Notes under the pieces: model-generated
Database searches by the model: none
What the model was told of the DNA's origin: nothing
The model's input: only the letters and a program-made list of their open reading frames with translations
Assembly: GCF_000189635.1 (NCBI RefSeq)
Contig: NW_002476353.1
Span: forward strand, 372,001 to 436,000
Origin: Tetrahymena thermophila SB210
Taxonomy: Eukaryota; Ciliophora; Oligohymenophorea; Hymenostomatida; Tetrahymenidae
DNA: 64,000 nucleotides
Direction of reading: 5' to 3'
Made by a program: the position numbers and the translations under genes
Shown here: in pieces, positions 1 through 13,453 of the stretch
How the letters are laid out: every line of letters begins with the position of its first letter
Numbering within the stretch: the stretch's first letter is position 1

Positions 1-1262
1 AAGAGTATTATTTTATTTAAGAGTTTTTTGATATTCAACAGCTTCTTCGATTTGAGGAGTGAAATCATAAAAATCAGCATATTCATCAAAGACAGTTGAT
101 TACATGAAACAATGACCTTTATCCATCATATGCATCTTAACAGCATCTGAAGTCTTTTTTTATAAAAAATAAATAAATAAATCATTGCTAATTCATAAAA
201 TCTAATTTTATCTTTCCAAATGATAAAAAAAATAGAGTATAAATAGATTTTTGCTTAAAAAGAATATAATCGTTTACAATAAATTGCTTGCAACCCTTGT
301 TTTCACAGAGAATACATAAATATGTGATATTTATTTTTAATCCTAAATGCTTAAGTAAACCCTTTTTATCTACACAATACTTTTCTTCGCTAATAAAGAA
401 ACTATGGGCTTTGTTCATATGTACTAAGTTCCTAAATTTTATTTTAAATATATTCATTAGTTAACTCGTAAATACAATCTTAGGAGTTAAAAATAAGTTT
501 ATTAATTACTTTTCAATATCAACTGATTTCTTATCACAGAACAAGCAAACAGTTTAATCCTTATCTGTGGTTACAGTTGGTGCCTTAGGTGCTTCCTTAG
601 TGTTAGTGGAGGGGTTTTACTTTTTCTATTCATAAATTTTTTCATTTTCTTTGTGCTTCTTTGATATTATGTGAGCTTTAAAAGTACTTTCTGTATTAAA
701 TGACTTACTTTTATTATTATAAATATTAAAATGAGTTTATAAATTTCATTATAGTTTGTTTTTGTTATATATATTGTAATCTTATTTTGATCGAAATATA
801 TTTTAATTGCTTAAAAATATTTGCCAATATATTTAAAAAAATTATTTCTAGTAGTACTTGCATGGTATGCACTTGAAATCATCTGCTAACTAAACTCCGC
901 TTTTAGTTGAATCCATAGTCTTCTTTTGCTGATCGATAATTTCTAATAGTTTTATGATAATTAAGTTATTTTTTATACAAGATTGAGAATCTAATGCTAA
1001 ATTTTAAATATAATTGAATTTGTTTTCAATAATATGGTTTACATTTTTTCTTTAATTCAAATTATTCGGGAGTTGCAGGGATAAGATCAAGCATTCTTCT
1101 TTTTATGTTATAAAGATGCAACTCGCTTTTGTAATGAACTTTATACTCCTTGTCATTCTAAAATTGCAAGAGACATTATGCGCAAAAATATTCTCCTGTT
1201 GCTTTAATAATCTAAAGACCTCCGTTTGTTGAAATAGAGTTATTTAATAAACTTTGACTCAT
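1..1262 (-). CDS. Rei1/ZNF622-type pre-60S ribosome biogenesis factor (3' end off window)
   Basis: C2H2 zinc-finger protein of the Rei1/ZNF622 family, which works on cytoplasmic pre-60S particles during late ribosome maturation. Reading the minus strand from ATG at 1262 with TAA/TAG as Gln gives a first finger (EYFCAQC...) followed by HYKSELHLYNIKRR, the family's typical HYKSDWHRYNLKRK segment (about 1060-1180). A second finger (FKCIPCKYY...KAHIISKKHKE) spans an intron near 700-870. CLFCDKKSVDIEK is at about 500-545. HMNKAHSFFI, GLLKHLGLK and CILCENKGC lie at 260-430, and MMDKGHC ... EYADFYDF at 60-150. This order of blocks is diagnostic. At least three AT-rich introns interrupt it. Only the acidic C-terminal end is missing, beyond base 1. 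Identity is confident; exact exon edges are not. Confidence 0.88.
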
Positions 1263-3738
1263 CTACTTAGCTTTTTAATAATTTTGTGTTTGCTTTTTAA
1301 AGAGATCAATTTTAATTTTGTGTTTTTTTTTTCTTCTTTTAATTACAATACTTTTGGATATTATTTACCAAACGAAGCATGTATTTAATTATAAGCTTAA
1401 ATATTTTTTTTAATAAATTCTTCCTTATCCATTGCATTCATTATATCTAGTAATTAATCAAAATTAGATTTTCTACTTTCAAATACAAATATTATAATTA
1501 ATTCTTTCTGTTCATTTAGCTCTTTCGAAAATTAATTTTAATCTTAATTAATTAAAAATTCTACTTAAATTTTTGTATTACAATTTTATTAATTTGTTAA
1601 TAATTTTATTAAATTTAATTTATTCTTGATTATCATAAATATTTTTTTCTCCCTTATAACTTATGGAAGATATAAATAAAAATATTATAATTAGTTCTTA
1701 CTAAATAGAAAAAAACTTTTAAAAAAATTGTTTGAAAATTGAAAATCATTTTAGATGCAAATTATTAATTATCTTTTTCTCATTTTAACTTTTAAATTCC
1801 AAATAATATTATTGCTTTTTATTTAAGTCCTCTCCTCTTAAAAATTTGATTTGAAATTATTATTATTTTTTTTAAGTAATTATACTGTCTTTATATACTG
1901 CAATCCTCATTAATAGAAGTTTAACCCTCGACCAAATTTTATAATTGATTGAGAGACTTAAATAAAATAAACTCCAGAAATTTTAGTAAGAAGCATAAAT
2001 TAAAAAATGAGGATCTACACAATATTTATATATTTTTAGGTAAAAAATAATTATTAATTGAATTCTTTTTTATCATAGTTTTTATTGGTAAATTATATAA
2101 TTTATTAATATTTTAATGGTGTGGAATAATTATTACTTAGAATTGTTAAATGCATTAATTAATAATAATAATAATATTTTTATGATAAAAAAGTTAATAT
2201 TTTTTATTAATTTTGAGTAGATCCTGATGACTAAAAATTATAAATATGATAATTCAATTATTTATTTAGATTTTTTTGATATGATAATGAAAGGAGAATT
2301 TAATAATTACAATAAAACATACTTTTATAATTAAATAAGAAAAATATTTTAGTAATAAAATAGATTATGAATTATATTTATAAGTATATAAATTGTAAAA
2401 ATTGCTCTTAAAAATAAATGGATGTTAATTGAATTGAATTTGTATTTTTAATTGGTTAGCAAATCTGATTAGCTAGCTTAAATGGAAATTTACATGCTTA
2501 TAATGGATTAAAAATTTATTTTGTATAACAAAATTAAAAAAAATACTGTAATCATGTATGTCCCTTTTAATTATTTTTTATTTTGCTAGCTTGTTACTTA
2601 TTCAAATTAATAAATTCAGGCAATTCTTTTTTCAATTTTAATGCATATTATTTAAAATCTTGAACTGATTTTAAAGAAGTTTTAAAATATAAAATACAAA
2701 TATTAATTTAAATTTAAAAAAAATATATTTCAAAAATTTACTTTTTATGCTCACTTTTTTTCAAAACAAAAAAATTTAAAGTATTTTTTTGAGATGTTTT
2801 AAATTCTATTGCTTTAAACATTTTAGAGCTAAATATTAGTATTTTCATGTAGCAAAGGATTGTTTCAAAAATGTATCGTCCATTAAATACAACAAATAAA
2901 AATAATCTCAAAGTTAATTTCATTAAATATTCAGTTATTTTAAAGATATAAATTATATTTAGAGAGAAAATATTTAATTAGTTAAGCAATCGTAAAGCGG
3001 ATTTACACTAATTTCTAGAAGAAACAATCCTAGCATAAATTTTAAAATCCAGCAATTCAACAACAAGATAGTATAGATAAATTTTTAAGTACATTAAAGT
3101 AGAAAGATGGAATTCGTATGTATGTATGAAAGTGCAATATTTAATTAAAAATATGATAGATCAACTTTATATAAAGTTTATTGGACGACTTAAATCTTGT
3201 GTTCAACTCTTACTTAAATTTTAAATGTAATTAAGAAAAGAAAAAAGATATATGAAAAATTAGTGTGGATTTAATTGCAATTGAAATTTAATTGTGCTGC
3301 TTTATATGGTCTTTATGAGATAAAATTTTCTTGTAAAATTAATTAAAAGTTAAAAAAAGTAAATTAATCCTACTCTTCAAAAAAGAAAAGACTTTTTTAA
3401 AAACAAAAGTAAGAGTAAAATTTTGCCAATTATTTAGATTAAAGACAAATAAATAAACAAAAAAAACAAATAAATAAACAAACTCAATCAGTGAATTAAA
3501 TTTAATATTTGATAAAAAAACTTAAAGAAAAATCAAAGGTATTAACAAACGCAAAAAACCTCAATATTCAGTAAAAAAAATATATAAATATAAATATATC
3601 AGATTAAAATCTAAAGAAATATTAAAGAGGGACAACTAAAGATAATTAGTAATTAAAGAAACACAATTATATAAATCAAATTAGAAAAAAAAGCATAAAT
3701 AAATTTTGGTAAGAATAGACTTCTATTCTTTAGCATAG
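1263..3738. other. AT-rich intergenic region
   Basis: About 2.5 kb of near-pure A/T between two divergently transcribed genes, presumably holding both promoters. Open stretches here, such as 2738-2923 on the minus strand, lack Gln-TAA patterning or any family similarity and I regard them as chance. A 17-bp unit, acaaataaataaacaaa, is present twice at 3445-3482. I see nothing else. Confidence 0.7.
3445..3482. repeat. Direct repeat of a 17-bp unit
   Basis: The unit acaaataaataaacaaa occurs at 3445-3461 and again at 3466-3482, separated by four A residues. It is simple-sequence DNA in the leader region of the downstream gene, and no function is implied. Confidence 0.8.
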
Positions 3739-6700
3739 ATGTAGGATATGCAATTTACAGAAATTCAAAACCCTTAGGACATTAGCTATACTATCATACA
3801 CTCGTAAAAGATATTGATAGGTCAAAGCAATCGATTTTCTGCAGGGTATTTAGTTATTAAAGGTGAGTAGATTGAAAAATTTATTCCTGAAAGCGCAGGT
3901 TTATCAAGTCTAACAGAATAGTAAAAAAGCAATATTATTGAACTTTAGCCACATCAATATGTAATACCTGGAATAATAGATACGAATGTAACTATCCACA
4001 CTGAATTATCAGACCAAGATTGGATTGATAATAAGCATCTCTCGATGCTCGCACTCAAGTACGGAATCACTACCTTAGTGAATTAATCTCTGCAACCTAA
4101 GTTGTAAAGCAGCTCTGTGAATGAAATGTAAAATAACACAGCAGATTAACAAGTGAAGAGCAGCGAGTTAAATATCTTTTAAGATAATTATATGTAGAAG
4201 AAAAAGGAATCTAACAAGTAAAATTATCCAAAGGTTTTTGAGTAGAATTAAATTACAATAAAAAATTAAACGAGTTAAATTTTTAGTGATGAAAACGTAT
4301 TTAAAACTGTAGAGTAGTTAGATGAAAATCCTAGTTGCAATCATAATAAGATAAACAACTAAATAAATATAAATAAGAGCAGCAACTAAAATAATTTAAA
4401 GGGAGATTCTTTACATGATTTTTAATTTGACGATAAAGAAAAGCAAAGCTGCTTAGAACCTTCAACAAATTCTCGTATTCCTTCGAGCTTACTTGAATTT
4501 CAAACAAAGTTGTAGTAAAAAAAGAAAAATAATTTAAATGATAACAGCTTAGAGCTATTTTGTGATTTTTTCAATATACATGTTCCAGATTCATCTGAAG
4601 TAATGTCATCCTAAATCAACAAAAAGACTATTTACTAAAACTAATTAGAAATTTAAACACCGAAGTTGAGAAGTGATATCAAAATATAATCAAAATCATT
4701 CGAGTGTAGCAGTAATTAAGACCAGTAATTATATTTTTTATCGCCTCTATAAAGATAATAGCACAATGCTTACTCTAAAAACATGATTAAGCTATACACT
4801 TCTCCACCATTTTTACCTAACATATTTCACTTTATAAAATATGAGAGCATTTCTGCCTATATAAAAAGTATTTATGAGCACAAAGTGAAAAGAAACATAG
4901 AATTTTAGCTAGATTTTTCATCATCTTCTCCTGATGATGTTAGCAGTTTTTTAAGAGACCAAGAGAAATCAATTTAGTTAGCAAACTAAGAAGAAGATAG
5001 CTTAGAAAAGTTATATTAATAAAATTAGTTAAAATTTAAACTCTTTAATTTTTAAGAAACACATGGAGACCCTTAGAATCCGTTTGACATTTATTCATAG
5101 CAAGGAAATAATTAGAAAGATAATAAATCAGAATACTTTTCAAAAGAGCTACCTATAATTGGTTAAAAATCAAGCAGTGAAAGATATCTCTATAATAATT
5201 AATTTTAATTGAGTATTATACCAGAAGTTCATTCTTGCTAAACAGAAACCCATAATAATTATACACGCTAGGAAATAACTGAATCGCAAATTAAAATATC
5301 AAATAACTTAATTAACAGCGGATCTTTTAATAGTTAGATTATAAGGGCTGCTTAAAATTAGAATTTAAATCACAACCAGCAATCTATTTTTTTTCATGAA
5401 GAAGGTATTTAAGAGGATAGAATACATTAAAAATCTGACGCTGTCTAAATTTAAACTATAAACTCATTAGATTTCATCAATTAGCAATCTATCTAATAAA
5501 TTGATGAGCAGCTATAGCAACAAAATTAAAATTCTAATTAACTCTCTAGTAGCTAAGCATATTAATTGAGCAGTGGTAATAATCCTGTTGTTATCGATAA
5601 TTCAAGTGGCATCATTGAATAACAAATAGAAAAATAAATTTAATAAAATGGTAAAACTTGTATTTAAAACGAAGAGAAATAAAATACAGATTAAGAAAAT
5701 TTATAAAAAAATTGTTTAATTTAGAATAAAGATGAAAATAATGTAGTAGGCGCTGTAATAGAATTTGAAGAAAAGGCACCTGAAATAGAAAAAAACATAG
5801 GTTATGAAATTTAGAATAATCAAGAAAACGATTTGCAAAAACTTTAGGTATAGCTTGAAAATCAAAATTATAAAAATGAAGAACATAATATAGCACAGTA
5901 ATCTTAAACATAAAATAGCTGTAATATAGAAAAAATAAAAAAATAATAGAAAATAGAGAATGTTGATGAATCAAAAATAGATTAAAAAAGTGCAAATTAA
6001 AAAGTATAGAAAAAATTATTATATTAAGAGGTTGATCTTCCTATATTTTTTATACATCCATCATCATAGCAAGGTGATAATAATTTATCACTCAGTAGTC
6101 CTTTCAGATAGCACTAATTCAATGATAGAATAAGTAACAAAAATCCTCCAAAACTAGGCGGTGATGCTCTAAGAGCACCTTTTGAAAAAGACTATGAAGA
6201 AACAATAAATTATCTCAAAACAGTTGAATACGATCCAGATGAGTATAATGAAGAAATGAAATAAATTTTATATGATGTGTTTGAAGCTAGTAAAGAAAAT
6301 AGCAAAGCCTATACTGATCATTTAATTAATCATTCATAGCTCTCTGACTATAACAGTGACTTATTAGATGAAAGCGATCAAAATGAGCCGTACAATTTTC
6401 AGCTTGGAAAATAAGTACTCACTTGGCCCCAGCCATAATTTAATTTAAGTAAATTACTTTTTAAAAAACGTATTTTACATCAAAATATTTACCTTATAAT
6501 ATAAGTTGGTTATTTTAACAAAGATATTATTTTAATTAGATAAATAAAAAATAATGTTAATTTTGATTCACTCACTTTATTATCACATAAATTTTTAACT
6601 TTGGAAGAAAGATCTTAATTTAATTAAAAATAAAAATTTCTCCATTGAAATTTATTAAAAATTCATAAGATTCAAACGACGCTAGCTTTTTAGCTTTATA

Positions 6701-9700
6701 GACCTAATTTTATTTCTTTATTCTTATTTAATAACAATTAACATTATCTGTTAACAAACAAAATTAATTATAAAGCTTTTCAAATCTAATTCCCCATCAA
6801 ATAAAAATACACTTTATTTCTTATTTAAATAAAATCACATTTAATGATTACCTTAAAATAAAATAACAGACTTTGACAAGGAGAGGAATTACTTTAATTA
6901 AGAGTGTAATAACTACAATTGTGAGAAAAACATGTAACAAAATTAGGCAGAAGTTGAAATGGAAATACCATACTTAGCAGATTCGTAATATTTAGGCAAT
7001 GATGAAATACGAGAGTCTATTTAGAATATTCACTAATCAGTTATCTAGCTTGAAGACGCAGAGGTAGAAAAACAACTATAATAATAGCAATTAGATATGC
7101 CTATAATTGAAAAAGATAAATTTAATACCAGTAGCAGAGATAAGTTAGATGCTGATCAAGAGAAAGTAGATAATGACAAGAACTCATTAGATAGCTCATA
7201 ACTTTAAGCAATTATGATTAAAATGAACTCTATAGAAATGTATGATGATTAAAAAAAAGAAGTCTCCATTAAAGAAAAAACAAATGACAGCAGAAGCAGC
7301 ATCATCTAAGATTATGAAGAAGGAATCAATAAAGAATAGAGCCCAAAAGAAGATGGTGAAGTAGAATAAACTAAAGAAACTTAATTTAGGTTTCAATAAT
7401 AAAAAAGCATTTCTTAAAATAACAGTGAATCTAAGTGTATAAGAGATCAGCTATCCCCAATTAATTTTGTGCCTTACGGTAAATTAATTACATTTAATTA
7501 AAATTTATTTATTCATTATGGATATTAATAATAGATGGGGAAAGCAGCAACGAGGGAGGGAAAAATAATGAGCCAATTACTAAAACAGAAAATGATAACT
7601 TAAATATCTGGAAAAATAGTCCACTATTTAGGACAGGTCACAAGCAATTCAATAGTTAAGAAAAGCAATCTCCCTTCCAAGAGATTAAAGCTGAAATTAG
7701 TGCTCGCAAAGAATAAAAGGATTTGAATTTGCTAGATTTATCAATAGGTAAAAAGTTTTCTGGCTTAGAAGGCATAATAGGAATGAAGAGAGCTAAATCA
7801 ATTTGTGAAAATAGCGAAGATGATATGGAAGATTCCTCTTCTGACTCAAAAATGAACAACAATATCAGTGAAACACAATTTTCAAAATAAAGAAATGAAT
7901 ACTCGAATAGCTCATCTAGCTAAACTTTAGGCAATTCTATTGTTTCGATAGAAAGATAAGAAGAATGCAAGATTGAAATGAGACAGTAAGATGAGAAAGA
8001 GAAGATTTCGCCCAAAGAAATAAATTAAAATAGAAATAAGGAAGATGGTAACACAATGCTTAAATAGTCAGATAAAGACGAAGAGGCTTGCTAAAGCTAG
8101 GTAAGAAGAAGAAATTTCACTTTATAGAAGCTCGATATGAGTAACTAAAATATAAAATCTTAATTATTAGTTTCATTGGATATGTCAACTAAGAGTAATT
8201 TGTAGGGATATTAAGAAAAAATGACATATTCTAACAAAAATATAAGTCGTTTAGATAGCTTAAAAGGAGGATTTAATATCTCTTAACTATAAATTAATGG
8301 CAGTAATTAGAAAGGTGATGATTCTATGATAAAATCTAGCATGAGCTTAATCGAGAGGAGGTAAAAGAGTTAAATGTAAAGCATAAATCTTGACACTTCT
8401 AAATAAATTACCTAACCTGCATAAATTACTTACAATCCTAAAATTGACTATTTGCATTTTCTCTCTGCTCGACCTTTTTTTTGGGAGTACTATGCACTTC
8501 AAATGTACTCTCAAGTATTCCGCAATTTACTTACAGCAAGCTATGAGGCAAGTGACAAACTAAATCAATCTAACAATCTATCTCCTTCAACATACTTAAA
8601 TTAATTATAATAAAATACCTAAAGTACAGACGTAGACAACAATAAAAATATTTCTAAAAATGCTCATAATCAAGTCATCTAAAATACTAGTGCCTGGAAA
8701 GAAAAAGTATAAAACCCTATTACAAATAATCAAATGAGAAGAAAACAAATTAATAATTAAATTGGCACTTTTATTTTTTAAAATATTTCAAATGGATTAA
8801 GTATAGTGAGGATTTTTTCAATGAAAAAAGTATATGAAGAGATAGTGAATATTTATTCTGAAGTAAGTTGGCCTTTCTTGTTCTTTGATTCAACTCAAAT
8901 CACTTCAGGTGATTCTCGTTTCAAGTCAGAACCTGCAATTCAAAACTTGTAAAACAAGTAAATTCTACAGAGTTGTCTCTTTAATAATTAAAAACTAATT
9001 CATATGGTTGGCTCTTTCCACTTTACAGTGCCTGCAAAATACAAATTCTTTTCATAAAACCAAAATTTAAATACCTCCCAACAAGTTTAATCTATTTAGA
9101 ACATGACATAATAAGCAGATTATTTTCCTGGTGATTTTTAAAGAGCTATAAACGGTTTATTTTCAATTGGTGGATAACTGCCCACTCTATGGACTATTGC
9201 AGTATCTTAAAATTAATAGAACTAGATTAGTTCAAAAGCTAAAAGCCCAATTGCTAGTAGGTCTAAGTCATCTTCTTTTTCATTTGGAATAAATGTTCAA
9301 CGAAATTTAACTGGTCTTCCTAATTTAACTCAAAATCCTAGTATTTTCAAGTAGCATCAGGGTGAACATACTGCAGAAAAAACAGAAGGAAGTGAGGATA
9401 GCTTAACGAATGAACCAAATAGAGAAAATAGCCCTTTAGTTTAGAATATAGAACAAGATAACAATGGTGATAATAGCAAATTACTTAAATAAAGAAAGAA
9501 ATCTTCATTTTACTAAAAAGATAAGAAAGATGATTTAAATTTCAGCATAAAAAAGATGATAAAATAAAATCAATTAGATAATTTGACCAATAGTGAAAAC
9601 CAAAGTCCAATATCCCACAAAATGGATGATCTTTTATTAGATATAAACCCCAATAATAAACAAATTTTCTAAATGAATGAAGATATGATCAGCATTAAAA

Positions 9701-10071
9701 CAGATTCAAATAACTCAACTCCTAACAAAAAAAGCAATAACGTTGAAAGAAAATAATTAACTGATTAGGAAGAAAAATATCTTATAAGAATAGCAGATGT
9801 CCTCTCAAGAAATCCAGCAAAAATTTGTAATTTTAAATAAAAAGGGACATTAGAGGAAGGAAAGCACGCTGATTTTATCATATTTGATCCCTTCGAAGTA
9901 TATGAATTTTCAGCCTAAATTGATGAAAAATAAAAATTCCCTGCTTAATTACATATTCTTAATAGTTAAAAAGTCCAAGGAAAAGTTATTTCTACTTATC
10001 TTAGAGGGAGAAAAATATATGAAAATCAAAAGTTTTATTTGGATTCATTTAGTCCAATACTCAAACTTTGA
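3739..10071 (+). CDS. Giant allantoinase-like (cyclic amidohydrolase) pseudoenzyme
   Basis: About 1,935 residues, against roughly 450-480 for ordinary allantoinase, starting at ATG 3739 (a second in-frame ATG at 3748) and ending at TGA 10069-10071. Residues ~75-90 read VIPGIIDTNVTIHTE, the end of the N-terminal beta-sandwich and first barrel strand. More than 1,200 residues of Asn/Gln/Ser/Lys-rich sequence follow. The fold then resumes: SARPFFWEYYALQ (~1400, like the family's SRP..E..A), GDSRFKSEPAI (~1550, like GDTRFKCAPPI), FHFTVPAKYK (~1585, where SDHSP..P is expected), GDFQRAINGLFSIGGQLPTLW (~1625) and the C-terminal RNPAKI...GKHADFIIFDP plus YLRGRKIYE. The HxH metal pair is NxT, the His of HLSS is absent and the Asp of SDH is replaced, so hydrolysis is not expected. 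Introns lie at about 6415-6880 and 7481-7537. Homology is confident; the role is unknown. Confidence 0.8.
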
Positions 10072-11004
10072 TCAAAAACTTAACCAATCAAGCAGCTTAC
10101 TTAATTCATTATAAAAAGTATATTATTTAATAAAAATTCCTGAAAAATTTAATTCTAAAAATGAATATAATATGACAAACAAACAAACAAACTTACTAAC
10201 AAACAATATTTTTTTCAAAAATCATTTAAAATCAACCAAAAATATATTTCTTATAATCAAAAATACTTATTAACAGCTAAGCCATTTTTAATTTTAATCT
10301 ACTTTCTTACTAAATAAAAAAGGTTTCATTTACATTTTTTAATTTTTAAAAATAAATAAAATCTTACAATCGAAAAAAAAGGTTTTTCTTAAAATGAAAA
10401 TAATGTTAGACAAATGAAAACTTCTTATAATTAATAGCAAATAAATAAAGTATCTATATTATATATTAAATCTAAATTATTCTTCATCTTTTCTTGTACG
10501 TTACTTACTGTTAAATTTATTTTAATTCCAAACTTTTTTCTGTTTTCAGTTAATTATTTCATATTATTATATGAAATAGAAGCTTATTTTTACTAATTTA
10601 TTTTGCTTTTAAAATTATATTATATACTTTAAAAATTATTTATGTAAAAAATTTATATATTGTACTATTTTTATTTGCTTACATTTTTGAAATTGAATTT
10701 AAGTATTAAAAATATTAACACAAATTACTCGCTTTTATGACTTTTAAAGTATATTTATTCTCTTAAAATTTTGATCGAAAACTAAATATTTAAATACCTT
10801 ACTTATCTTAGTTTTTGTAAATTTTGTGAATTATTTTTATTTTAAGAAATAAGATTATAGCAAAACTAATTATAAAACAATAAATAAATATTTTAGTTGG
10901 ATTTTGTTTAACAAGTAATAATATTAATTAGATAAATATTTATTTTTTAAATAAATTCAACCATTCAATGATTCATTCATTCACTTAAGTTTTCACTCAC
11001 TCTC
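10072..11004. other. Convergent intergenic region with a caaa microsatellite
   Basis: This stretch separates the 3' ends of two convergent genes. It contains a short caaa array at about 10175-10192 and an attc/actc-rich stretch at about 10965-11010. No coding, RNA or mobile-element signal was found. Confidence 0.65.
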
Positions 11005-12935
11005 TCACTTCGATTTAGATATTCCTAAATCAGGGACATTTTATAAATCTAATTGCTAATAACGAGTCAAAAATACTTTGAATTCTTCAAAATCATCTTC
11101 TTTAGTAAATTTAATTAATTATTTATTTGTAGAGTCAAATAAAAGGCCAGGTGTTTTTTCAATAATATCAATCAATGAAGGATCTTCTCTTGGCTTTACT
11201 TTGAGATAATCCAAAAGCAATTTTTTCTTGGGTTAGTTATTCACTTTTGTTCCTCCTTCAGTAAGAGCACTGCCTTTTTGTTTGCTTTTATCTTTAGTAC
11301 TTATTTCATCATAAAACAAAAGTAAATCATCTACAGTTGCTACCATCCAGCATTCTTTAAAAGACTTTGTTACACTTCCAACATCTCTCATAATTTTAAA
11401 TTTCTTTTAGACCAATGGATGTTAGTTAATGCTAATATCTTTGAAGTTAAAGTTGATAACATATTTGATAATATCTTGCCAGTTAAGTGCACTTGAAGTA
11501 TTGAGGGTCTTTTTAATTGAGCTTTGATCATCTTCATTTATTATTTTAGCTATACTAAAGTTCTCTCCCGATTCTTTAACACTTTCAAATTTTTAGAAAT
11601 TAAGTAAACTTTATTCCATTAAAGGATGCTTTCCATAAGTTTCTTAGTGCTTTGTCATATAAAGTTAGAAGACTTTTTGAATCATTTCTAGTCTGATTCC
11701 TGTTGTATATAATATTTATATTTATTAAAAAGTATAATTGCATAAAGATTAATTTATTACCTTCCATTTTTCTGGCTTCTTCCCAATAATTTAACACTTA
11801 TTGACCTAACTCCTTTTGTTCTTTAATCATATCAAATGCTGCCTACCTAAATTTAATTTCAACATTTAGGAGATCTTTTCTTTTTAACTTAAGTTTATTG
11901 TCATAAGCATCTAATGCCATCATCTATTAATATAACTAAGAGTAAGAATTATTCTTTTTAGTTGTGTACTAACTAGCTTTTTCTAATCTTGCTTATTGAT
12001 CAGAAATGTTATTTCTTAAAAGCTTGATTTTCTTTTCAAATTCTTCATTTTCGTGGAAAATCATGTCTTTAATAATGTTTTTTTCGAGATACATCACAAG
12101 AGTTAATACATTCTTACCTAAACTTTGATTTAATTCATCAGTTTCTTTCAAAGCTTAACTTAAAGTTGGATACCTTTTTGTTATAGAAGCAATTTCAATA
12201 ATTGTAGAAAATATTTATTTTGGTTGCATTTAAGTTCACTTAAAATAATTGGGTTTTTTTGAAAAAAATAAAGCAAATTTGCATAATTTATATTTGTATT
12301 CTATTTACCAATCTGATTGCTAGTCAGAAACATCTCTCCAACAACTGCTAAGCTAAGGAATTTTGGTTGAAAACAACTTAGAGTAGCTTTATTCTTGATC
12401 CCTTCTTTCTTTAAAAAACTTTAATACTTAAGACATAGAATCTTAAGATATTTTCATTCTTTTTTCAATCTTGAAGTAAATTGAATCAATAATATTTTTG
12501 TGGATAGTAAGGAATTAAGTTCTTCTATCATCCCAGTTTTTAAGCTAATTGAATGACTTTTCATAATAAAAATGGTAATTCAGTAAGAATTGCAATATTG
12601 TTAAAAAAAAAAAACAAGTTTTAGATAGAAAAACAAACCTCTTTTTTTCTCTCCTTGCAAACTTGCAAAATTGCAGAATCTCTAGAATTTCTATCTTCTG
12701 AGAGGGTTTTAAGTAAATTAGCAGCAGTTGTTCCTGCCACTGCAGTGCTAACTGAGTTAGCTACAGCTTATTAGATGCTAGACATTAAGCCCATTTCCTA
12801 GCTTCTTTACTCTTCCTTCTGTTGCTACTTGCTTTCTTCTTACCTCTCTTATTAATTTTCATGCTATTCTTCTCTTTATTCATATTAAGCATGGTCTTCT
12901 TCATGGACCTCTCTAACTTCTTAACTATCACTCAT
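11005..12935 (-). CDS. F-BAR (FCH)-like membrane-curvature protein
   Basis: Starts at ATG 12935 and stops at TGA 11007-11005, with introns near 12550-12640, 12240-12310 and 11700-11770. The N-terminal ~50 residues are acidic and Gln-rich. An FCH/F-BAR-like region follows: FNQLKNWDDRR..., then FFKERRDQEQSYSKLFSTKI, the pattern of FCH (ERA.IE..YAK.L). Long charged helices come next (KKIKLLRNNISDQQARLEKA, LLNVEIKFRQAAFDMIKEQ). The C-terminal ~200 residues (MRDVGSVTKSFKECWMVATV, DDLLLFYDEI, ending DLGISKSK) are not recognised and carry no SH3 domain. F-BAR dimers bind and bend membranes in endocytosis and cytokinesis; that role is inferred from the fold alone. It could instead be another helical BAR-superfamily or coiled-coil protein. 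Confidence 0.6.
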
Positions 12936-13453
12936 TTTGTTTTTTATTTTTTTTGTGGATATGCTTTTTAACCTTAAAAAATTGAATATTTAATAACTTT
13001 AATTATTTATAAATAATTTTAATATTTTTTAGATACAATTAATTAGATGTAATCATGCATCTTATCCAAAATTTGTTTCTGATTTACTTTGATTTTAATT
13101 TTTTTAAACAAACAAATACTTGAAGTAATTTTAATTTTAAAATAACAAATTTAATTATTTATTTATTTTTTGAAAATTTAAGAGTGATAGATTGAAATTT
13201 TTACCATAAAATAAAAAAAGTATTTGTGTGAACTCGTGTAAAATGTAAATTTGTAAGTTGGCTCTAAAATTTTTACAGCAAGTTGAACTGATTAAATGAG
13301 ATAAATTTAGCACAAAATTTACTGACTAATCATTATTATTTTTTTGGTAAAGTGCTTAATGAAGTTAAATTTACATTTTTAGTTTATAAAATAAAATAAA
13401 TTAACAAAACAAAATTAATTTTTTGACTTATTTATTTAATATGAATTAAACTA
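12936..13453. other. Intergenic region
   Basis: About 500 bp between two minus-strand genes: upstream of the small helical gene's stop it is 3' flank, and toward 12936 it is the promoter side of the F-BAR-like gene. It is AT-rich and I see nothing else in it. Confidence 0.6.

Noticed and set aside
2738..2923. 61-codon minus-strand open stretch in the first spacer
   Set aside because: Phe/Lys/Ile-rich as random A/T sequence would give, no homology and no splice context.
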